This document shows, piece after piece, positions 19,567 through 29,728 of a stretch of 64,000 nt of DNA. The translations under genes were made by a program, and so were the position numbers. Within the stretch, counting starts at the first letter, position 1, and every line of letters starts with the position of its first letter. This stretch comes from Thalassococcus sp. S3 (GTDB taxonomy: Bacteria; Pseudomonadota; Alphaproteobacteria; Rhodobacterales; Rhodobacteraceae), in NCBI RefSeq assembly GCF_004216475.1, contig NZ_CP022303.1:496001-560000 (forward strand). The letters are read 5' to 3'. The notes beneath the pieces were generated by a model that saw only the letters and a list, made by a program, of their open reading frames with translations, was not told the DNA's origin and did no database searches.

Positions 19567-20100
19567 ATGTCTCGTATTGGCAAACAACCGGTCGAGCTGC
19601 CCAGCGGCGTCACCGCCTCTGTGTCGGGCCAGACCATCGAAGTGAAAGGGCCCAAGGGCACCCGTAGCTTCACCGCCACGGATGACGTGACGCTCACTGT
19701 GGAAGACAATGTCGTCAAGATCGACCCGCGTGGGAAATCCAAGCGCGCGCGTCAGCAATGGGGCATGTCCCGCACCATGGTTGCCAATCTGGTGACCGGC
19801 GTGACGACCGGCTTCAAGAAAGAACTGGAGATCCAGGGTGTGGGTTACCGGGCGCAGATGCAGGGCAACACCCTGAAGCTGAACCTCGGCCTCAGCCACG
19901 ATGTGGATTACACCGCTCCGCACGGCGTGACCATCACGGCACCCAAACAGACCGAGATCGTCGTCGAAGGTATCGACGAACAGCTCGTCGGTCAGGTCGC
20001 CGCGAATATCCGCGAATGGCGCAAGCCCGAGCCCTACAAGGGCAAAGGCATCCGCTACAAGGGCGAGTTCATCTTCCGTAAGGAAGGCAAGAAGAAGTAA
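19567..20100 (+). CDS. rplF: 50S ribosomal protein L6
   Basis: 177 codons from ATG 19567 ([18 protein letters not shown]); an in-frame extension into rpsH is excluded. The C-terminal tRNA-channel motif [20 protein letters not shown] is intact. L6 lies near the factor-binding site. 11 nt before rplR. Confidence 0.97.
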   Translation: MSRIGKQPVELPSGVTASVSGQTIEVKGPKGTRSFTATDDVTLTVEDNVVKIDPRGKSKRARQQWGMSRTMVANLVTGVTTGFKKELEIQGVGYRAQMQGNTLKLNLGLSHDVDYTAPHGVTITAPKQTEIVVEGIDEQLVGQVAANIREWRKPEPYKGKGIRYKGEFIFRKEGKKK

Positions 20101-20111
20101 GGACCAGACAG

Positions 20112-20471
20112 ATGGCAAACAGCAAACGGACATTGTTCCTCAAGCGCCGCCTGCGCGTCCGGAACAAACTTCGCAAGGTCAATGCAGGGCGGCCCCGGCT
20201 GTCCGTGCACCGCTCCAACAAGAATATCAGCGTCCAGTTGATCGACGATGTGAACGGCGTCACACTGGCGTCCGCCTCCTCGCTCGAAAAGGATCTGGGC
20301 GTTGTGGGCAAGAACAACATCGAAGCCGCGACCAAGGTGGGTTCTGCGATTGCAGAGCGCGCCAAGAAAGCTGGCGTCGAAGAGGCCTATTTCGACCGGG
20401 GCGGTTTTCTTTTCCATGGCAAGGTGAAGGCTCTGGCCGACGCTGCCCGGGAAGGTGGCCTGAAGATCTGA
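20112..20471 (+). CDS. rplR: 50S ribosomal protein L18
   Basis: 119 codons. [20 protein letters not shown] and the C-terminal [20 protein letters not shown] are diagnostic. L18 with L5 carries 5S rRNA into the large subunit. A 156-nt spacer with a hairpin follows, longer than usual before rpsE. Confidence 0.97.
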   Translation: MANSKRTLFLKRRLRVRNKLRKVNAGRPRLSVHRSNKNISVQLIDDVNGVTLASASSLEKDLGVVGKNNIEAATKVGSAIAERAKKAGVEEAYFDRGGFLFHGKVKALADAAREGGLKI

Positions 20472-20483
20472 AGGTGGGATGAC

Positions 20484-20518
20484 CCCCGCCTCGCCTCATC
20501 AAAGGCCGGGCGGGGTTT
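20484..20518 (+). other. Hairpin with short T tract between rplR and rpsE
   Basis: CCCCGCC (20484-20490) and GGCGGGG (20509-20515) with an 18-nt loop, then TTT. Possible weak terminator or processing site; the loop is long, so confidence is limited. Confidence 0.35.
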
Positions 20519-20627
20519 CGACCCATCTGTCACGTGCAGGCGGCACGCTCCGCCTCGATGATCGGGGGGCTTCAGCCCACTGCGATTGACTCAAACTGGC
20601 GTAAGCCACCCAATAAAGGATGTTCTG

Positions 20628-21206
20628 ATGGCAGAACGTGAAAACCGCCGGGGCAACCGTCGCGACCGCGACGAAGCGCCGGAATTTGCAGATCGCCTTG
20701 TCGCGATCAACCGTGTGTCCAAAACCGTCAAAGGTGGTAAGCGCTTTGGCTTTGCCGCCCTCGTGGTGGTGGGCGACCAAAAAGGCCGTGTCGGCTTTGG
20801 CAAAGGCAAGGCCAAAGAGGTGCCAGAGGCGATCCGCAAGGCCACCGAACAGGCCAAGCGTCAGATGATCCGCGTGCAATTGCGCGAAGGCCGCACGTTG
20901 CACCACGATATGGAAGGTCGCCATGGCGCCGGCAAAGTCGTGATGCGCACCGCGCCGGAAGGAACCGGGATCATCGCCGGTGGTCCGATGCGGGCCGTGT
21001 TCGAGATGCTGGGCGTAAAGGACGTGGTCTCCAAGTCCATCGGCTCGCAGAACCCTTATAACATGATCCGCGCCACCATCGACGGTCTGAAAAAAGAGCA
21101 GTCGCCGCGTGCGGTTGCCCAGCGTCGCGGCAAGAAAGTTGCGGATATCCTGCCCAAGCGGGACGAGGCGCCGGCACAGGCCCCGGCCGAAACAGCAGAC
21201 GCGTAA
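20628..21206 (+). CDS. rpsE: 30S ribosomal protein S5
   Basis: 192 codons from ATG 20628 ([20 protein letters not shown]), with AAAGGA upstream; in-frame codons up to 20586 are excluded. The double-stranded RNA-binding core [20 protein letters not shown] and GRRHGAGKV-type loop ([20 protein letters not shown]) are present. S5 acts in translation fidelity. The C-terminus is slightly Ala/Pro rich. Confidence 0.97.
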   Translation: MAERENRRGNRRDRDEAPEFADRLVAINRVSKTVKGGKRFGFAALVVVGDQKGRVGFGKGKAKEVPEAIRKATEQAKRQMIRVQLREGRTLHHDMEGRHGAGKVVMRTAPEGTGIIAGGPMRAVFEMLGVKDVVSKSIGSQNPYNMIRATIDGLKKEQSPRAVAQRRGKKVADILPKRDEAPAQAPAETADA

Positions 21207-21218
21207 GGAGGCGGCGAA

Positions 21219-21407
21219 ATGGCTAAAACCATCGTGGTAAAACAGATCGGCTCCCCGATCCGTCGCCCTGCCGATCAACGCGCAACGCTGATCGGGTTGG
21301 GCTTGAACAAGATGCACAAGACCCGGGAGCTGGAGGACACACCTTCGGTCCGCGGTATGATCCGCAAGATCCCGCATCTTGTCGAGATCGTGGAAGAGCG
21401 CGGGTAA
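21219..21407 (+). CDS. rpmD: 50S ribosomal protein L30
   Basis: 62 codons. [40 protein letters not shown] and [12 protein letters not shown] are diagnostic. AAGGAGGCG precedes the ATG. It is the last gene before a strong terminator, whereas rplO normally follows directly. Confidence 0.96.
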   Translation: MAKTIVVKQIGSPIRRPADQRATLIGLGLNKMHKTRELEDTPSVRGMIRKIPHLVEIVEERG

Positions 21408-21440
21408 ATTCCCGGCATATTTTTCCGCACCTGTTAAAAA

Positions 21441-21476
21441 GAAAAGCCCCGGATTTATCCGGGGCTTTTCTTTCTT
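21441..21476. terminator. Bidirectional terminator after rpmD
   Basis: GAAAAGCCCCGGAT (21441-21454) and its exact complement ATCCGGGGCTTTTC (21457-21470), then TTTCTT. A 14-bp perfect palindrome with A-rich and T-rich flanks, able to stop transcription from both sides; the next gene is on the minus strand but ends 170 nt further on. Confidence 0.85.
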
Positions 21477-21640
21477 GGTGGATATCGTCTTTCTGAATTC
21501 AAGGGTGCCGGCATCGGCTTGGCCGGGAAATTCAGCGGCAACCGTTGCTCTGAGGCGCTTCTCACTCGCCGTTAAGGGCAAAATTTGACATGATCCGGCT
21601 TAGACAGACCCATGCAGACCCTCTGCTGAGCTAAGGGCAC

Positions 21641-22801
21641 TCAGATGGCAAAAACGGCTTGCGGCGCGGAGACACCTTTCAGATGCTCGGTCGCGATATA
21701 CCTGGCGGGCTGGCTCAGCGTGCGGGCCACCCTCTCGGTAAACACCAGCGGTTCACCGAATTTAGAGCAAAGATGTTCCAGTCGCGCCGCGATATTCACG
21801 GCCTGGCCCATGACCGTGAAGTCTATCCGCTTCGCTGATCCGACATTTCCATAAAGCACGTCGCCGTAATGTATCGCGATCCCGAACGTCGTCTCCAAGG
21901 GCTCGTGGCTTTCCCGCGCCTTGCGCAGGGCAGCATCTGCCGCGCGCAGAGCCCGGCTGCAGGCCGCCTCAGCCGCATCCGGGCTGGACGACGGAAAGAT
22001 CGCAAGCACGCCGTCCCCAAGCAGCTTCAGAATTTCTCCGCCCTCCGTTTCGACAGCCTCCGCCACGATGTCGAAGTAGCGATTGACCAGCGACACCATC
22101 GCATCTGGGGTCAGGTCGGCGCTGATTTTCGTCCAATCGCGCAGATCGCTGACAAAGATGGCCGCCTCCATCTTGTCGATCTGACCGCGTGTGATCTGGC
22201 CCGACAGCACCCTTTGACCGGTGCGGGGACCCAGATAGGCATCGGCAATGGCATGGGTGAGGTGCTGCAATCGAAAGATCTCGATGATCGGCGCCAGGGC
22301 CGAAGCGACCTTGCCCAGTTTTACCAGATCTCTATCCGAAAAACCGTCTGGAAGGTCCGTGGTCGCAATCATAATGCCGGATCCGCCATCGCTGTAGCGC
22401 AGAGGCAGTCCCAGATAGTCGGTAAATCCGGCGGATTTCAGTTCGTGCAGGACAACATGATCGGATGCAGCCAGCACGCCGTTCAGGCGTTTGCGAAATG
22501 GCAGTTGGGTCACCGCGATCATTTCCATCGGGCTTCCGATATAGGCGGGCCGGCTTTCCAGGCCATGCGGGGCCTCGGCATAGCCGGTAATGCCTTTGCC
22601 GCGCTCCCAAACGACACTCAGGGCTGAAACGAGGGGATGCACAGTCCGCAGGGCCAGCCGGAGCCGGGCCACCGGGGCGCCGGCTGACAAAAGCGCCGCG
22701 CCCAAGCCATCCAGGACCGAGGTGATATCCCCCAAAAGACGGCCTTCCTCCAGCAACCAGGAAATCGCGGTGCCGGAACGCCAGTCGGATCGGATCGTCA
22801 A
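21641..22801 (-). CDS. Class III adenylate cyclase (inserted between rpmD and rplO)
   Basis: 386 codons from TTG at 22801 with GGAGG 9 nt upstream. Residues 1-190 form a cytosolic sensor-like region (LLEEGRLLGDITSVLDGLGA...) without membrane segments; 195-386 are the catalytic domain. Metal-binding Asp in FVSDLRDWT and in KLLGDGVLAIF, the adenine-selecting Lys (KLLGDG) and Asp (RIDFTVMG), and the transition-state Asn and Arg (VNIAARLE) are all present, so ATP-to-cAMP activity is expected. It lies opposite to the ribosomal genes. Signal and targets are unknown. Confidence 0.88.
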   Translation of the reverse strand: MTIRSDWRSGTAISWLLEEGRLLGDITSVLDGLGAALLSAGAPVARLRLALRTVHPLVSALSVVWERGKGITGYAEAPHGLESRPAYIGSPMEMIAVTQLPFRKRLNGVLAASDHVVLHELKSAGFTDYLGLPLRYSDGGSGIMIATTDLPDGFSDRDLVKLGKVASALAPIIEIFRLQHLTHAIADAYLGPRTGQRVLSGQITRGQIDKMEAAIFVSDLRDWTKISADLTPDAMVSLVNRYFDIVAEAVETEGGEILKLLGDGVLAIFPSSSPDAAEAACSRALRAADAALRKARESHEPLETTFGIAIHYGDVLYGNVGSAKRIDFTVMGQAVNIAARLEHLCSKFGEPLVFTERVARTLSQPARYIATEHLKGVSAPQAVFAI

Positions 22802-22937
22802 GATGTGCGCCTCCGGGCAAGTTCGGATGGCACACAGATAAACCGATCATCGCGCGCGCAAAGTCCAAGGGCAGGGGTCACATGTCCCGCTGACAGGATG
22901 CGTGCATTTCCCTGCAAGCGTTCGTAAGGTCCGTGAC

Positions 22938-23591
22938 ATGGCTCAGATTGACTATATTTATTCGGCCCATTCCGCCTACGCTTATCTTGGGGCGTTGCGG
23001 CTTTACGAGATCTGCAAGGCGCATGACGTGGTGCTCAGGCACAAGCCAGTTCTCTTGTCGCCTGTTGTGGAGGCCGCCGGAGGTCTGCCGTTCGCGCAGC
23101 GCAGCCAGGCCCATGTTGATTACTTTTTTGGCCGCGAGATCGAGCGTTGGGCCGAATGGCGCGACCTTCCGGTGATTTCCTGTCGTCCAACGTTCCACGA
23201 CAATCCCCTTGAATTGCCAAATGGTGTGATCATAACCGCGCAGGAGGCGGGCCTGGACGCGGATGCGGTGTCCTTCGCGATCCTGCAGGCCCATTGGCGT
23301 GACGATGCGGATATCGCGGACCACCAGACCCTGCATGCGCTGATGGAGGGGCTAGGTTTGGATGCGGATGCTTTGCTTGAAGTGGCGCTGTCGCCGGATG
23401 TGCAGGAGATCCACCGCCGCAATACCGAAGAGGCGATGGAGGTTCCGGTCTTCGGATCTCCGACATATGTTCTGGATGACGATCCCTTTTACGGCCAGGA
23501 CAGGCTGGACATGCTGGAACGCGCGCTGAGCAAACCGTTCGCAGCCTCGAATTGGTCAAACCCGCCGGTGGATATCAAGGCCGGATCTTAG
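22938..23591 (+). CDS. DsbA-family 2-hydroxychromene-2-carboxylate isomerase-like protein
   Basis: 217 codons from ATG 22938 with AAGGT upstream; an upstream in-frame start at 22902 lacks a ribosome-binding site. IDYIYSAHSAYAYLGALRLY is the kappa-GST/HCCA-isomerase N-terminus, where Ser replaces the redox CxxC of DsbA, and VPVFGSPTYVLDDDPFYGQD is the conserved C-terminal glutathione-fold segment. The family acts on glutathione adducts in naphthalene breakdown or related detoxification; the true substrate here is unknown. Monocistronic between two minus-strand genes. Confidence 0.8.
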   Translation: MAQIDYIYSAHSAYAYLGALRLYEICKAHDVVLRHKPVLLSPVVEAAGGLPFAQRSQAHVDYFFGREIERWAEWRDLPVISCRPTFHDNPLELPNGVIITAQEAGLDADAVSFAILQAHWRDDADIADHQTLHALMEGLGLDADALLEVALSPDVQEIHRRNTEEAMEVPVFGSPTYVLDDDPFYGQDRLDMLERALSKPFAASNWSNPPVDIKAGS

Positions 23592-23597
23592 GATTAA

Positions 23598-24221
23598 CTA
23601 GATTGCGACATAGGCAGGCCGCGCCATCCGCGCGCGACCCAGCATCATGGCGGCAACAATCGCGCCATTCAGGACAAGCAGGTACATCGGATAGGCCATC
23701 AGTACGAGATCGACCTGTCCGACCGACAGAATAGCAAAACCGGCTGCAACGAAAGAGCAGAACCAGGTCACCATCGTTTCCGATCTGGGATCACGATAGG
23801 CTTTTCGGATCGTAACCAATCCGCCGAGAAGGGAAATCGTGATTGTGATGGCCAAAGCATAGGCCGCTGTGTCTGTCATCATCCACAGCAACAGACCGCA
23901 GGCCGCCGCGGCAAGAACATAGCGGTCTCCCCGTTTAAGGAAGGGGCCGGCGCCGTGGAGAACCGCAAGAAACAGGATCAGGATCGTACCGCCGACCTGA
24001 ATTGTCGCAAACCAGAGGGAGGTCGAGGCACCCTCAAAAATCTGCGAGCCCAATGCGATGCTGCCGAGAACCGACCAGATCAACCAGGATGCACGCTGCG
24101 GCTGCGTGCGACCCCGCAGTGTATCAGAGGCATAGGGAACAAAAGCGCAGAGGCTGAGGAGGGCGGACGTGATACCAAAAAGACGCAAAGCGTCTGCACT
24201 CTGAAAAAGGAAACTTAACAA
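23598..24221 (-). CDS. Polytopic membrane protein with two PQ-loop-like repeats
   Basis: 207 codons from TTG at 24221 (weak GAGAGAAG upstream). Six to seven hydrophobic helices. The first half has FVPYASDTLRGRTQPQRASW and the second LVTIRKAYRDPRSETMVTWF; in both a helix end with basic residues is followed by a Pro and then a Trp-containing helix, reminiscent of PQ-loop/SWEET carriers. This is pattern similarity only; I do not recognise the family and give no function. It ends 7 nt from the convergent isomerase gene. Confidence 0.6.
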   Translation of the reverse strand: MLSFLFQSADALRLFGITSALLSLCAFVPYASDTLRGRTQPQRASWLIWSVLGSIALGSQIFEGASTSLWFATIQVGGTILILFLAVLHGAGPFLKRGDRYVLAAAACGLLLWMMTDTAAYALAITITISLLGGLVTIRKAYRDPRSETMVTWFCSFVAAGFAILSVGQVDLVLMAYPMYLLVLNGAIVAAMMLGRARMARPAYVAI

Positions 24222-24423
24222 AATCTTCTCTCGAAACGCCGCAAAGGGCGCCGGTCCTAAAATACGTCTACGAAACTATGTGTCATGCTGAGCGCTTTAA
24301 CATGTTAAGTCATGCACCAAATGCCCGAAAACGTCAGTCCGGAATTCCATACCTGGAAACCAAGGGAAAGCACGACTGTCCGTTCTGCCGCGACGCGCGC
24401 TGATGATATTCGGCGCATCGTCC
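24222..24423. other. Intergenic stretch with palindrome before the rplO promoter
   Basis: Part of a 327-nt gap (24222-24548). It holds the perfect 12-bp palindrome TTAACATGTTAA at 24297-24308, flanked by direct repeats of GTCATGC at 24282 and 24309. No convincing gene is seen. Confidence 0.4.
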
Positions 24424-24452
24424 TTGATCGTCGGGAATGCTGGGTCTATACG
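24424..24452 (+). promoter_or_regulatory. Predicted promoter of the rplO-secY-adk-alpha unit
   Basis: TTGATC at 24424-24429, 17-nt spacer, TATACG at 24447-24452. The -10 box and spacing equal those of the predicted rpsL promoter. A fresh promoter is expected here because a strong terminator follows rpmD and opposite-strand genes intervene. Confidence 0.6.
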
Positions 24453-24548
24453 CCTCCGGTGGCCCTTTTGGGGCTGCAGAATCAAAATGAGAAAAGCCGT
24501 GGTTGGCCCAATCGCTTCGGGGGCCATATCCGGCAAAGGAGAAGCGAT

Positions 24549-25022
24549 ATGAAACTGCACGAACTCAGCGATAATCCTGGCGCAACGAAGAAACGCAAGC
24601 GCGTTGGCCGTGGTCCGGGATCTGGCATGGGCAAGACCGCCGGTCGTGGTATCAAAGGTCAGAAATCCCGGTCGGGTGTTGCGATCAACGGGTATGAAGG
24701 CGGCCAGATGCCGCTCTACCAGCGTCTGCCAAAGCGTGGCTTCAACAAGCCCAACCGCAAGGCTTTCGCGGTGATCAACCTGGGCCTGATCCAGAAATTC
24801 GTGGATGCGGGCAAGCTTGATGGCGGCCAGGCCATCACCGAAGACGCCCTGATCGAATCCGGTCTGGTGCGTCGCAAGCGCGACGGCATCCGCGTGCTTG
24901 CCAAAGGCGACGTGACGTCGGCGCTGAACATCGAAGTGACAGGTGCTTCGAAGTCTGCCGTTGCGGCAGTCGAAAAGGCAGGCGGTTCACTGAAAGTCAC
25001 GAACACGACGGCGGCAGCCTAA
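24549..25022 (+). CDS. rplO: 50S ribosomal protein L15
   Basis: 157 codons from ATG 24549 ([20 protein letters not shown]), with AAAGGAG upstream. The glycine-rich N-terminus [20 protein letters not shown] is diagnostic. L15 is a late-assembly large-subunit protein. It leads the second ribosomal transcription unit. Confidence 0.97.
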   Translation: MKLHELSDNPGATKKRKRVGRGPGSGMGKTAGRGIKGQKSRSGVAINGYEGGQMPLYQRLPKRGFNKPNRKAFAVINLGLIQKFVDAGKLDGGQAITEDALIESGLVRRKRDGIRVLAKGDVTSALNIEVTGASKSAVAAVEKAGGSLKVTNTTAAA

Positions 25023-25074
25023 TTGCTTGTGAGCGGCGAGCCTGCCGCTTACATAGTGTCATGTTTTCCAAGGT

Positions 25075-25104
25075 GCCGCCCGACCGGAGAACGGTCCGGG
25101 CGGC
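25075..25104 (+). other. Stable hairpin between rplO and secY
   Basis: GCCGCCCG and CGGGCGGC (8 bp) extended by ACCG/CGGT with one bulged base and a 5-nt loop. No T-run follows. It could mark mRNA processing that lets secY levels differ from L15. Confidence 0.5.
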
Positions 25105-25130
25105 ACATGCGTTACAAGAGAGACCTCTGA

Positions 25131-26495
25131 ATGGTATCTGCAGCAGAACAAATGGCGGCGAACACCAGCTGGTCCGCGCTGGGCAAAGCCACCGACCTGC
25201 GCAACCGCATCCTGTTCACCATCGGCCTTCTGATCGTGTATCGGTTGGGCACGTTCATCCCGGTTCCCGGCATCGACGGCATTGCGCTCCAGCAATTCAT
25301 GGAGCAGGCCGGTGCGGGGATTGGCGGCATGGTGTCGATGTTTACCGGCGGCGCGCTGGGACGGATGGGCATCTTTGCGCTGGGCATCATGCCCTATATC
25401 TCGGCGTCCATTATCGTTCAGCTCTTGACCGCGATGGTGCCCAAGCTCGAACAACTCAAGAAAGAGGGCGAGCAGGGGCGCAAGAAGATCAACCAATATA
25501 CCCGCTACGGCACCGTCGCTCTGGCCACCGTTCAGGCTTACGGCCTTGCGGTCTCGCTCGAAGCCGGGGATCTGGCGACCGATCCGGGTATGTTCTTCCG
25601 CGTGTCAACGATGATCACCCTTGTCGGGGGCACCATGTTCCTGATGTGGCTGGGTGAACAGATCACCGCGCGTGGCGTCGGAAACGGTATCTCGCTGATC
25701 ATTTTCGTCGGCATCATCGCCGAAGTCCCCGCAGCCATGGCCCAGTTCTTCGCGTCGGGCCGGTCGGGCGCGATCAGCCCTGCGCTGATTGTCGGCATCA
25801 TCTTGATGGTGGTCGCAACGCTCACCTTCGTGGTCTTCATGGAGCGCGCTTTGCGCAAGATCCACATCCAGTATCCGCGCCGCCAAGTGGGGATGAAGGT
25901 TTACGACGGCGGCTCCAGCCACCTGCCGGTCAAGGTCAACCCGTCGGGCGTGATCCCCGCGATCTTCGCATCGTCCCTGCTTTTGTTGCCAGTGTCGGTG
26001 TCGACGTTCTCCGGAACCACGAATACCGGGCCGATCATGTCGACGCTTCTGGCCTATTTCGGGCCCGGTCAGCCGCTTTATCTGCTGTTCTTTACAGTGA
26101 TGATCGTCTTCTTCGCCTACTTCTATACCTTCAACGTGTCGTTCAAGACCGATGACGTGGCCGATAACCTGAAGAACCAGAACGGCTTTATTCCAGGTGT
26201 AAGGCCGGGCAAGAAGACCTCTGAATATCTTGAATACGTGGTCAACCGCGTGTTGGTCCTGGGCTCCGGCTACCTCGCTTTGGTCTGTCTGCTGCCCGAG
26301 ATCCTGAGGGCGCAGTTTGCCTTTCCCTTCTTCTTCGGCGGCACCTCGGTGCTGATCGTCGTGACCGTGACGATGGACACGATCCAGCAGGTGCAAAGCC
26401 ACCTTTTGGCCCATCAATACGAAGGGCTGATTGAAAAATCGCAGCTTCGCGGTAAAACGAAGCGCAAGGGCAAACGGAATCCGGTACGTCGATGA
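25131..26495 (+). CDS. secY: Protein translocase subunit SecY
   Basis: 454 codons, ten transmembrane helices. Forms the SecYEG channel for export and membrane insertion. [20 protein letters not shown] leads helix 1; [20 protein letters not shown] is the lateral-gate helix 2 region; the cytosolic loop ribosome/SecA contact [20 protein letters not shown] is intact. The stop overlaps the adk start by 4 nt (ATGA). Confidence 0.98.
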   Translation: MVSAAEQMAANTSWSALGKATDLRNRILFTIGLLIVYRLGTFIPVPGIDGIALQQFMEQAGAGIGGMVSMFTGGALGRMGIFALGIMPYISASIIVQLLTAMVPKLEQLKKEGEQGRKKINQYTRYGTVALATVQAYGLAVSLEAGDLATDPGMFFRVSTMITLVGGTMFLMWLGEQITARGVGNGISLIIFVGIIAEVPAAMAQFFASGRSGAISPALIVGIILMVVATLTFVVFMERALRKIHIQYPRRQVGMKVYDGGSSHLPVKVNPSGVIPAIFASSLLLLPVSVSTFSGTTNTGPIMSTLLAYFGPGQPLYLLFFTVMIVFFAYFYTFNVSFKTDDVADNLKNQNGFIPGVRPGKKTSEYLEYVVNRVLVLGSGYLALVCLLPEILRAQFAFPFFFGGTSVLIVVTVTMDTIQQVQSHLLAHQYEGLIEKSQLRGKTKRKGKRNPVRR

Positions 26496-27085
26496 ACATC
26501 ATCCTGTTGGGACCGCCAGGCGCGGGCAAGGGCACCCAGGCCCGTCATCTGGTGGAAACCCGTGGGATGGTGCAGCTCAGCACCGGGGATATGTTGCGTG
26601 CGGCTAAGGAAAGCGGGACCGAAATGGGCAGGATCGTGGCGGATGTCATGGCGCGCGGTGCTCTTGTGACCGATGAGATCGTCATCGGCCTGATCCGCGA
26701 ACAGCTTGAGACAGTCAAAGCCAACGGCTTTATCTTCGACGGCTTCCCGCGCACCCTGGCACAGGCCGATGCTTTGAACGATCTGCTGGCTGAATGCGGC
26801 GAGACACTGGATGCCGTGATCGAACTTGAGGTCAATGACGACGTTCTCGTCACCCGCATCGTCGGTCGCGCCGAAGAGGCCCGCGCCGCAGGCCAGCCCG
26901 TGCGCGCCGATGACAATGAGGAAAGCCTCAAGATCCGGCTGATGGAATACTACAAGAAAACGTCCCCGCTGATCGGCTATTATCACGCGCGCGGCGATCT
27001 TGCCCGGGTCGATGGCCTGGCCGATATCCAGGCTGTGCAGGGCGCGATCGCGCGGGTTCTTGACCGCGAGCCGATTGTGGCTTGA
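26492..27085 (+). CDS. adk: Adenylate kinase, short-LID type
   Basis: 197 codons. Catalyses ATP + AMP to 2 ADP. P-loop GPPGAGKGT at residues 7-15, AMP-binding STGDMLRAA and DGFPRT, and a short LID ([20 protein letters not shown]) instead of the 30-residue zinc-like LID of longer enzymes. The secY-adk pairing is widespread. A 176-nt spacer with a GCGCAC/GTGCGC hairpin at 27140-27160 precedes rpsM. Confidence 0.97.
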   Translation: MNIILLGPPGAGKGTQARHLVETRGMVQLSTGDMLRAAKESGTEMGRIVADVMARGALVTDEIVIGLIREQLETVKANGFIFDGFPRTLAQADALNDLLAECGETLDAVIELEVNDDVLVTRIVGRAEEARAAGQPVRADDNEESLKIRLMEYYKKTSPLIGYYHARGDLARVDGLADIQAVQGAIARVLDREPIVA

Positions 27086-27261
27086 CGCTTTCTTAAAAAG
27101 CCCATACGCACCACCATCTCGAAAGAGAATCATTTCTGTGCGCACGGGATTCGTGTGCGCGATCACCTCAACAAGATGCGGCCCTCTGGCGACACTGCCA
27201 CGGCTCGCGTTGTGAAAAAAGGGCCTGGGATTACGGGCTCGCAACGAAAGGAAAGTGACAC

Positions 27262-27630
27262 GTGGCACGTATTGCCGGCGTAAACATCCCGACTGCCAAA
27301 CGGGTTCCCATTGCGCTTACTTACATCACCGGCATCGGCAACACCTCGGCCAAAGCCATCTGCGACGCGGTCGGCATCGACCAGACCCGCCGGGTGAACG
27401 AGTTGAGCGATGCAGAAGTTCTGCAAATCCGCGAGCATATCGACGCCAATTACAGCGTCGAAGGCGACCTGCGCCGTGAAGTGCAGATGAACATCAAGCG
27501 TCTGATGGACCTGGGTTGCTACCGTGGCCTGCGTCATCGCCGCAACCTGCCGGTGCGCGGCCAGCGCACCCACACCAACGCACGCACCCGCAAAGGCCCC
27601 GCAAAGGCCATTGCCGGCAAAAAGAAATAA
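27262..27630 (+). CDS. rpsM: 30S ribosomal protein S13
   Basis: 122 codons from GTG at 27262, after [29 protein letters not shown] fixes the start. [20 protein letters not shown] and the basic tail [12 protein letters not shown] are diagnostic. S13 contacts the P-site tRNA and bridges to the large subunit. Leads the alpha segment; rpmJ, often found just before it in other bacteria, is absent here. Confidence 0.97.
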   Translation: MARIAGVNIPTAKRVPIALTYITGIGNTSAKAICDAVGIDQTRRVNELSDAEVLQIREHIDANYSVEGDLRREVQMNIKRLMDLGCYRGLRHRRNLPVRGQRTHTNARTRKGPAKAIAGKKK

Positions 27631-27642
27631 GGAGGCAGGCTC

Positions 27643-28032
27643 ATGGCTCGTGACAAGACCCGCGTCCGCCGCAAGGAGCGTAAGAACATCGCCGCAGGCG
27701 TGGCGCATGTGAACTCCTCATTCAACAACACCAAGATCCTGATCTCCGACGTACAGGGCAACGCCATTTCGTGGTCGTCCGCCGGCACGATGGGCTTTAA
27801 GGGCTCGCGGAAATCGACACCCTATGCAGCGCAGATGGCGGCAGAGGATGCCGGCAAGAAAGCGCAGGAACATGGTGTGAAAACACTCGAAGTCGAAGTG
27901 CAGGGACCCGGCTCAGGCCGCGAAAGCGCGCTGCGGGCTCTGGCCGCCGTCGGCTTCAACATCACGTCCATCCGTGATGTGACACCCATTGCCCATAACG
28001 GCTGCCGCCCCCCGAAGCGTCGCCGCGTCTGA
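27643..28032 (+). CDS. rpsK: 30S ribosomal protein S11
   Basis: 129 codons. [20 protein letters not shown] and [18 protein letters not shown] are diagnostic. S11 forms the platform near the mRNA exit. As in other alphaproteobacteria rpsD does not follow; rpoA comes next after 116 nt. Confidence 0.97.
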   Translation: MARDKTRVRRKERKNIAAGVAHVNSSFNNTKILISDVQGNAISWSSAGTMGFKGSRKSTPYAAQMAAEDAGKKAQEHGVKTLEVEVQGPGSGRESALRALAAVGFNITSIRDVTPIAHNGCRPPKRRRV

Positions 28033-28148
28033 TTGGACATGATTTTCGCTGGGGCTGCGTGCATTTGCGCGGCCCCAGCACGCCGTTTTGAAACCTCGGG
28101 ACGTCTGACCCTTTGGACATGGGGGACAGACAGGAATGGAGGGACCGC

Positions 28149-29165
28149 ATGATCCACAAGAACTGGGCCGAGCTGATCAAACCCACACAGCTGGAGGTCA
28201 AGCCCGGAAACGATCCCGCGCGTCAGGCGACGGTTGTCGCTGAGCCGCTGGAGCGCGGCTTTGGTCTCACGCTTGGCAACGCGCTGCGCCGGATCCTGAT
28301 GTCGAGCCTGCAGGGCGGGGCCATCACGTCCGTGCAGATCGACAATGTGCTGCATGAATTCTCGTCCGTTGCCGGTGTCCGTGAAGACGTCACCGACATC
28401 ATCCTGAACCTCAAGGGCGTCAGCCTGCGGATGGAAGTCGAAGGCCCCAAGCGCCTGTCGATCAACGCCAAAGGCCCTGCGGTCGTGACCGCCGGCGACA
28501 TCTCGGAAAGCGCGGGCATCGAGATCCTGAACCGTGAACATGTGATCTGCCACCTCGACGATGGGGCCGATCTTTACATGGAACTGACGGTCAACACCGG
28601 CAAAGGCTATGTCTCGGCCGACAAGAACAAGCCCGAAGACGCGCCCATCGGCCTGATCCCGATCGATGCGATCTATTCGCCGGTCAAGAAGGTGTCCTAC
28701 GATGTGCAGCCGACCCGCGAGGGCCAGGTGCTCGACTATGACAAGCTGACCATGAAGGTGGAAACCGACGGCTCGCTCACGCCCGATGACGCGGTGGCCT
28801 TTGCCGCGCGCATCCTGCAGGATCAGCTGTCGATCTTCGTGAACTTCGACGAGCCGGAAAGCGCTTCGCGTCAGGACGATGATGACGGTCTTGAATTCAA
28901 CCCGCTCCTGCTCAAGAAAGTGGACGAGTTGGAATTGTCGGTCCGCTCCGCGAACTGCCTGAAGAACGACAACATCGTCTATATCGGCGACCTGATCCAG
29001 AAAACCGAAGCGGAGATGCTGCGCACCCCGAACTTCGGTCGGAAGTCGCTGAACGAGATCAAGGAAGTGCTGTCTGGCATGGGTCTGCACCTCGGCATGG
29101 ATGTCGAGGACTGGCCGCCCGACAACATCGAAGATCTGGCCAAGAAATTCGAAGACGCGTTCTAA
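28149..29165 (+). CDS. rpoA: RNA polymerase subunit alpha
   Basis: 338 codons from ATG 28149, preceded by GGAGGGA; the in-frame ATG at 28113 has no such site and [20 protein letters not shown] is the family start. N-terminal dimerisation domain with [20 protein letters not shown], linker around residue 235 ([20 protein letters not shown]), and C-terminal DNA/activator-binding domain with [20 protein letters not shown] and [16 protein letters not shown]. Complete. Confidence 0.98.
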   Translation: MIHKNWAELIKPTQLEVKPGNDPARQATVVAEPLERGFGLTLGNALRRILMSSLQGGAITSVQIDNVLHEFSSVAGVREDVTDIILNLKGVSLRMEVEGPKRLSINAKGPAVVTAGDISESAGIEILNREHVICHLDDGADLYMELTVNTGKGYVSADKNKPEDAPIGLIPIDAIYSPVKKVSYDVQPTREGQVLDYDKLTMKVETDGSLTPDDAVAFAARILQDQLSIFVNFDEPESASRQDDDDGLEFNPLLLKKVDELELSVRSANCLKNDNIVYIGDLIQKTEAEMLRTPNFGRKSLNEIKEVLSGMGLHLGMDVEDWPPDNIEDLAKKFEDAF

Positions 29166-29280
29166 GCGCGTCTTCTTCAATGCTCGCAACTGGCGGGGAA
29201 GACCGGGCGATGATGCCCCAAGGAGAGCCTCTGACACGCATCGGAGGCCAGACAAAGCATAAACCGAAAGGATACCGAAA

Positions 29281-29703
29281 ATGCGTCACGCACGTGGATA
29301 CCGCCGCCTGAACCGAACGCATGAGCACCGCAAGGCGCTCTTTGCGAACATGGCCGGCTCGCTCATCGAACATGAGCAAATCAAGACGACCCTGCCCAAG
29401 GCCAAGGAATTGCGCCCGATCATCGAAAAGATGATCACGCTGGCCAAACGGGGTGACATGCACGCCCGCCGCCAGGCCGCGGCGAAGCTGAAGGAAGACA
29501 AGGACGTCGCCAAGCTCTTCGACGTTCTGGGCCCGCGCTATAAGGACCGTCAGGGCGGATATGTCCGCGTCCTGAAAGCAGGGTTCCGCTATGGTGACAT
29601 GGCGCCGATGGCCATCATCGAATTCGTCGACCGCGACGTCGATGCCAAGGGTGCTGCGGATCGCGCACGCGTAGAGGCGGAAGAGGCTGCTGACGAAGGC
29701 TGA
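29281..29703 (+). CDS. rplQ: 50S ribosomal protein L17
   Basis: 140 codons. [40 protein letters not shown] and [20 protein letters not shown] (with a Q for the usual residue) are diagnostic. The C-terminus has an Ala/Glu-rich tail ([11 protein letters not shown]) recalling the longer one on L3. Last gene of the block, followed by a terminator. Confidence 0.97.
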   Translation: MRHARGYRRLNRTHEHRKALFANMAGSLIEHEQIKTTLPKAKELRPIIEKMITLAKRGDMHARRQAAAKLKEDKDVAKLFDVLGPRYKDRQGGYVRVLKAGFRYGDMAPMAIIEFVDRDVDAKGAADRARVEAEEAADEG

Positions 29704-29728
29704 CCCGTATCCGAACATTCGACGCAAG

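Noticed and set aside
27086..27261. Possible rpmJ (L36) gene between adk and rpsM
   Set aside because: No frame with the conserved L36 sequence on either strand; the spacer is non-coding.
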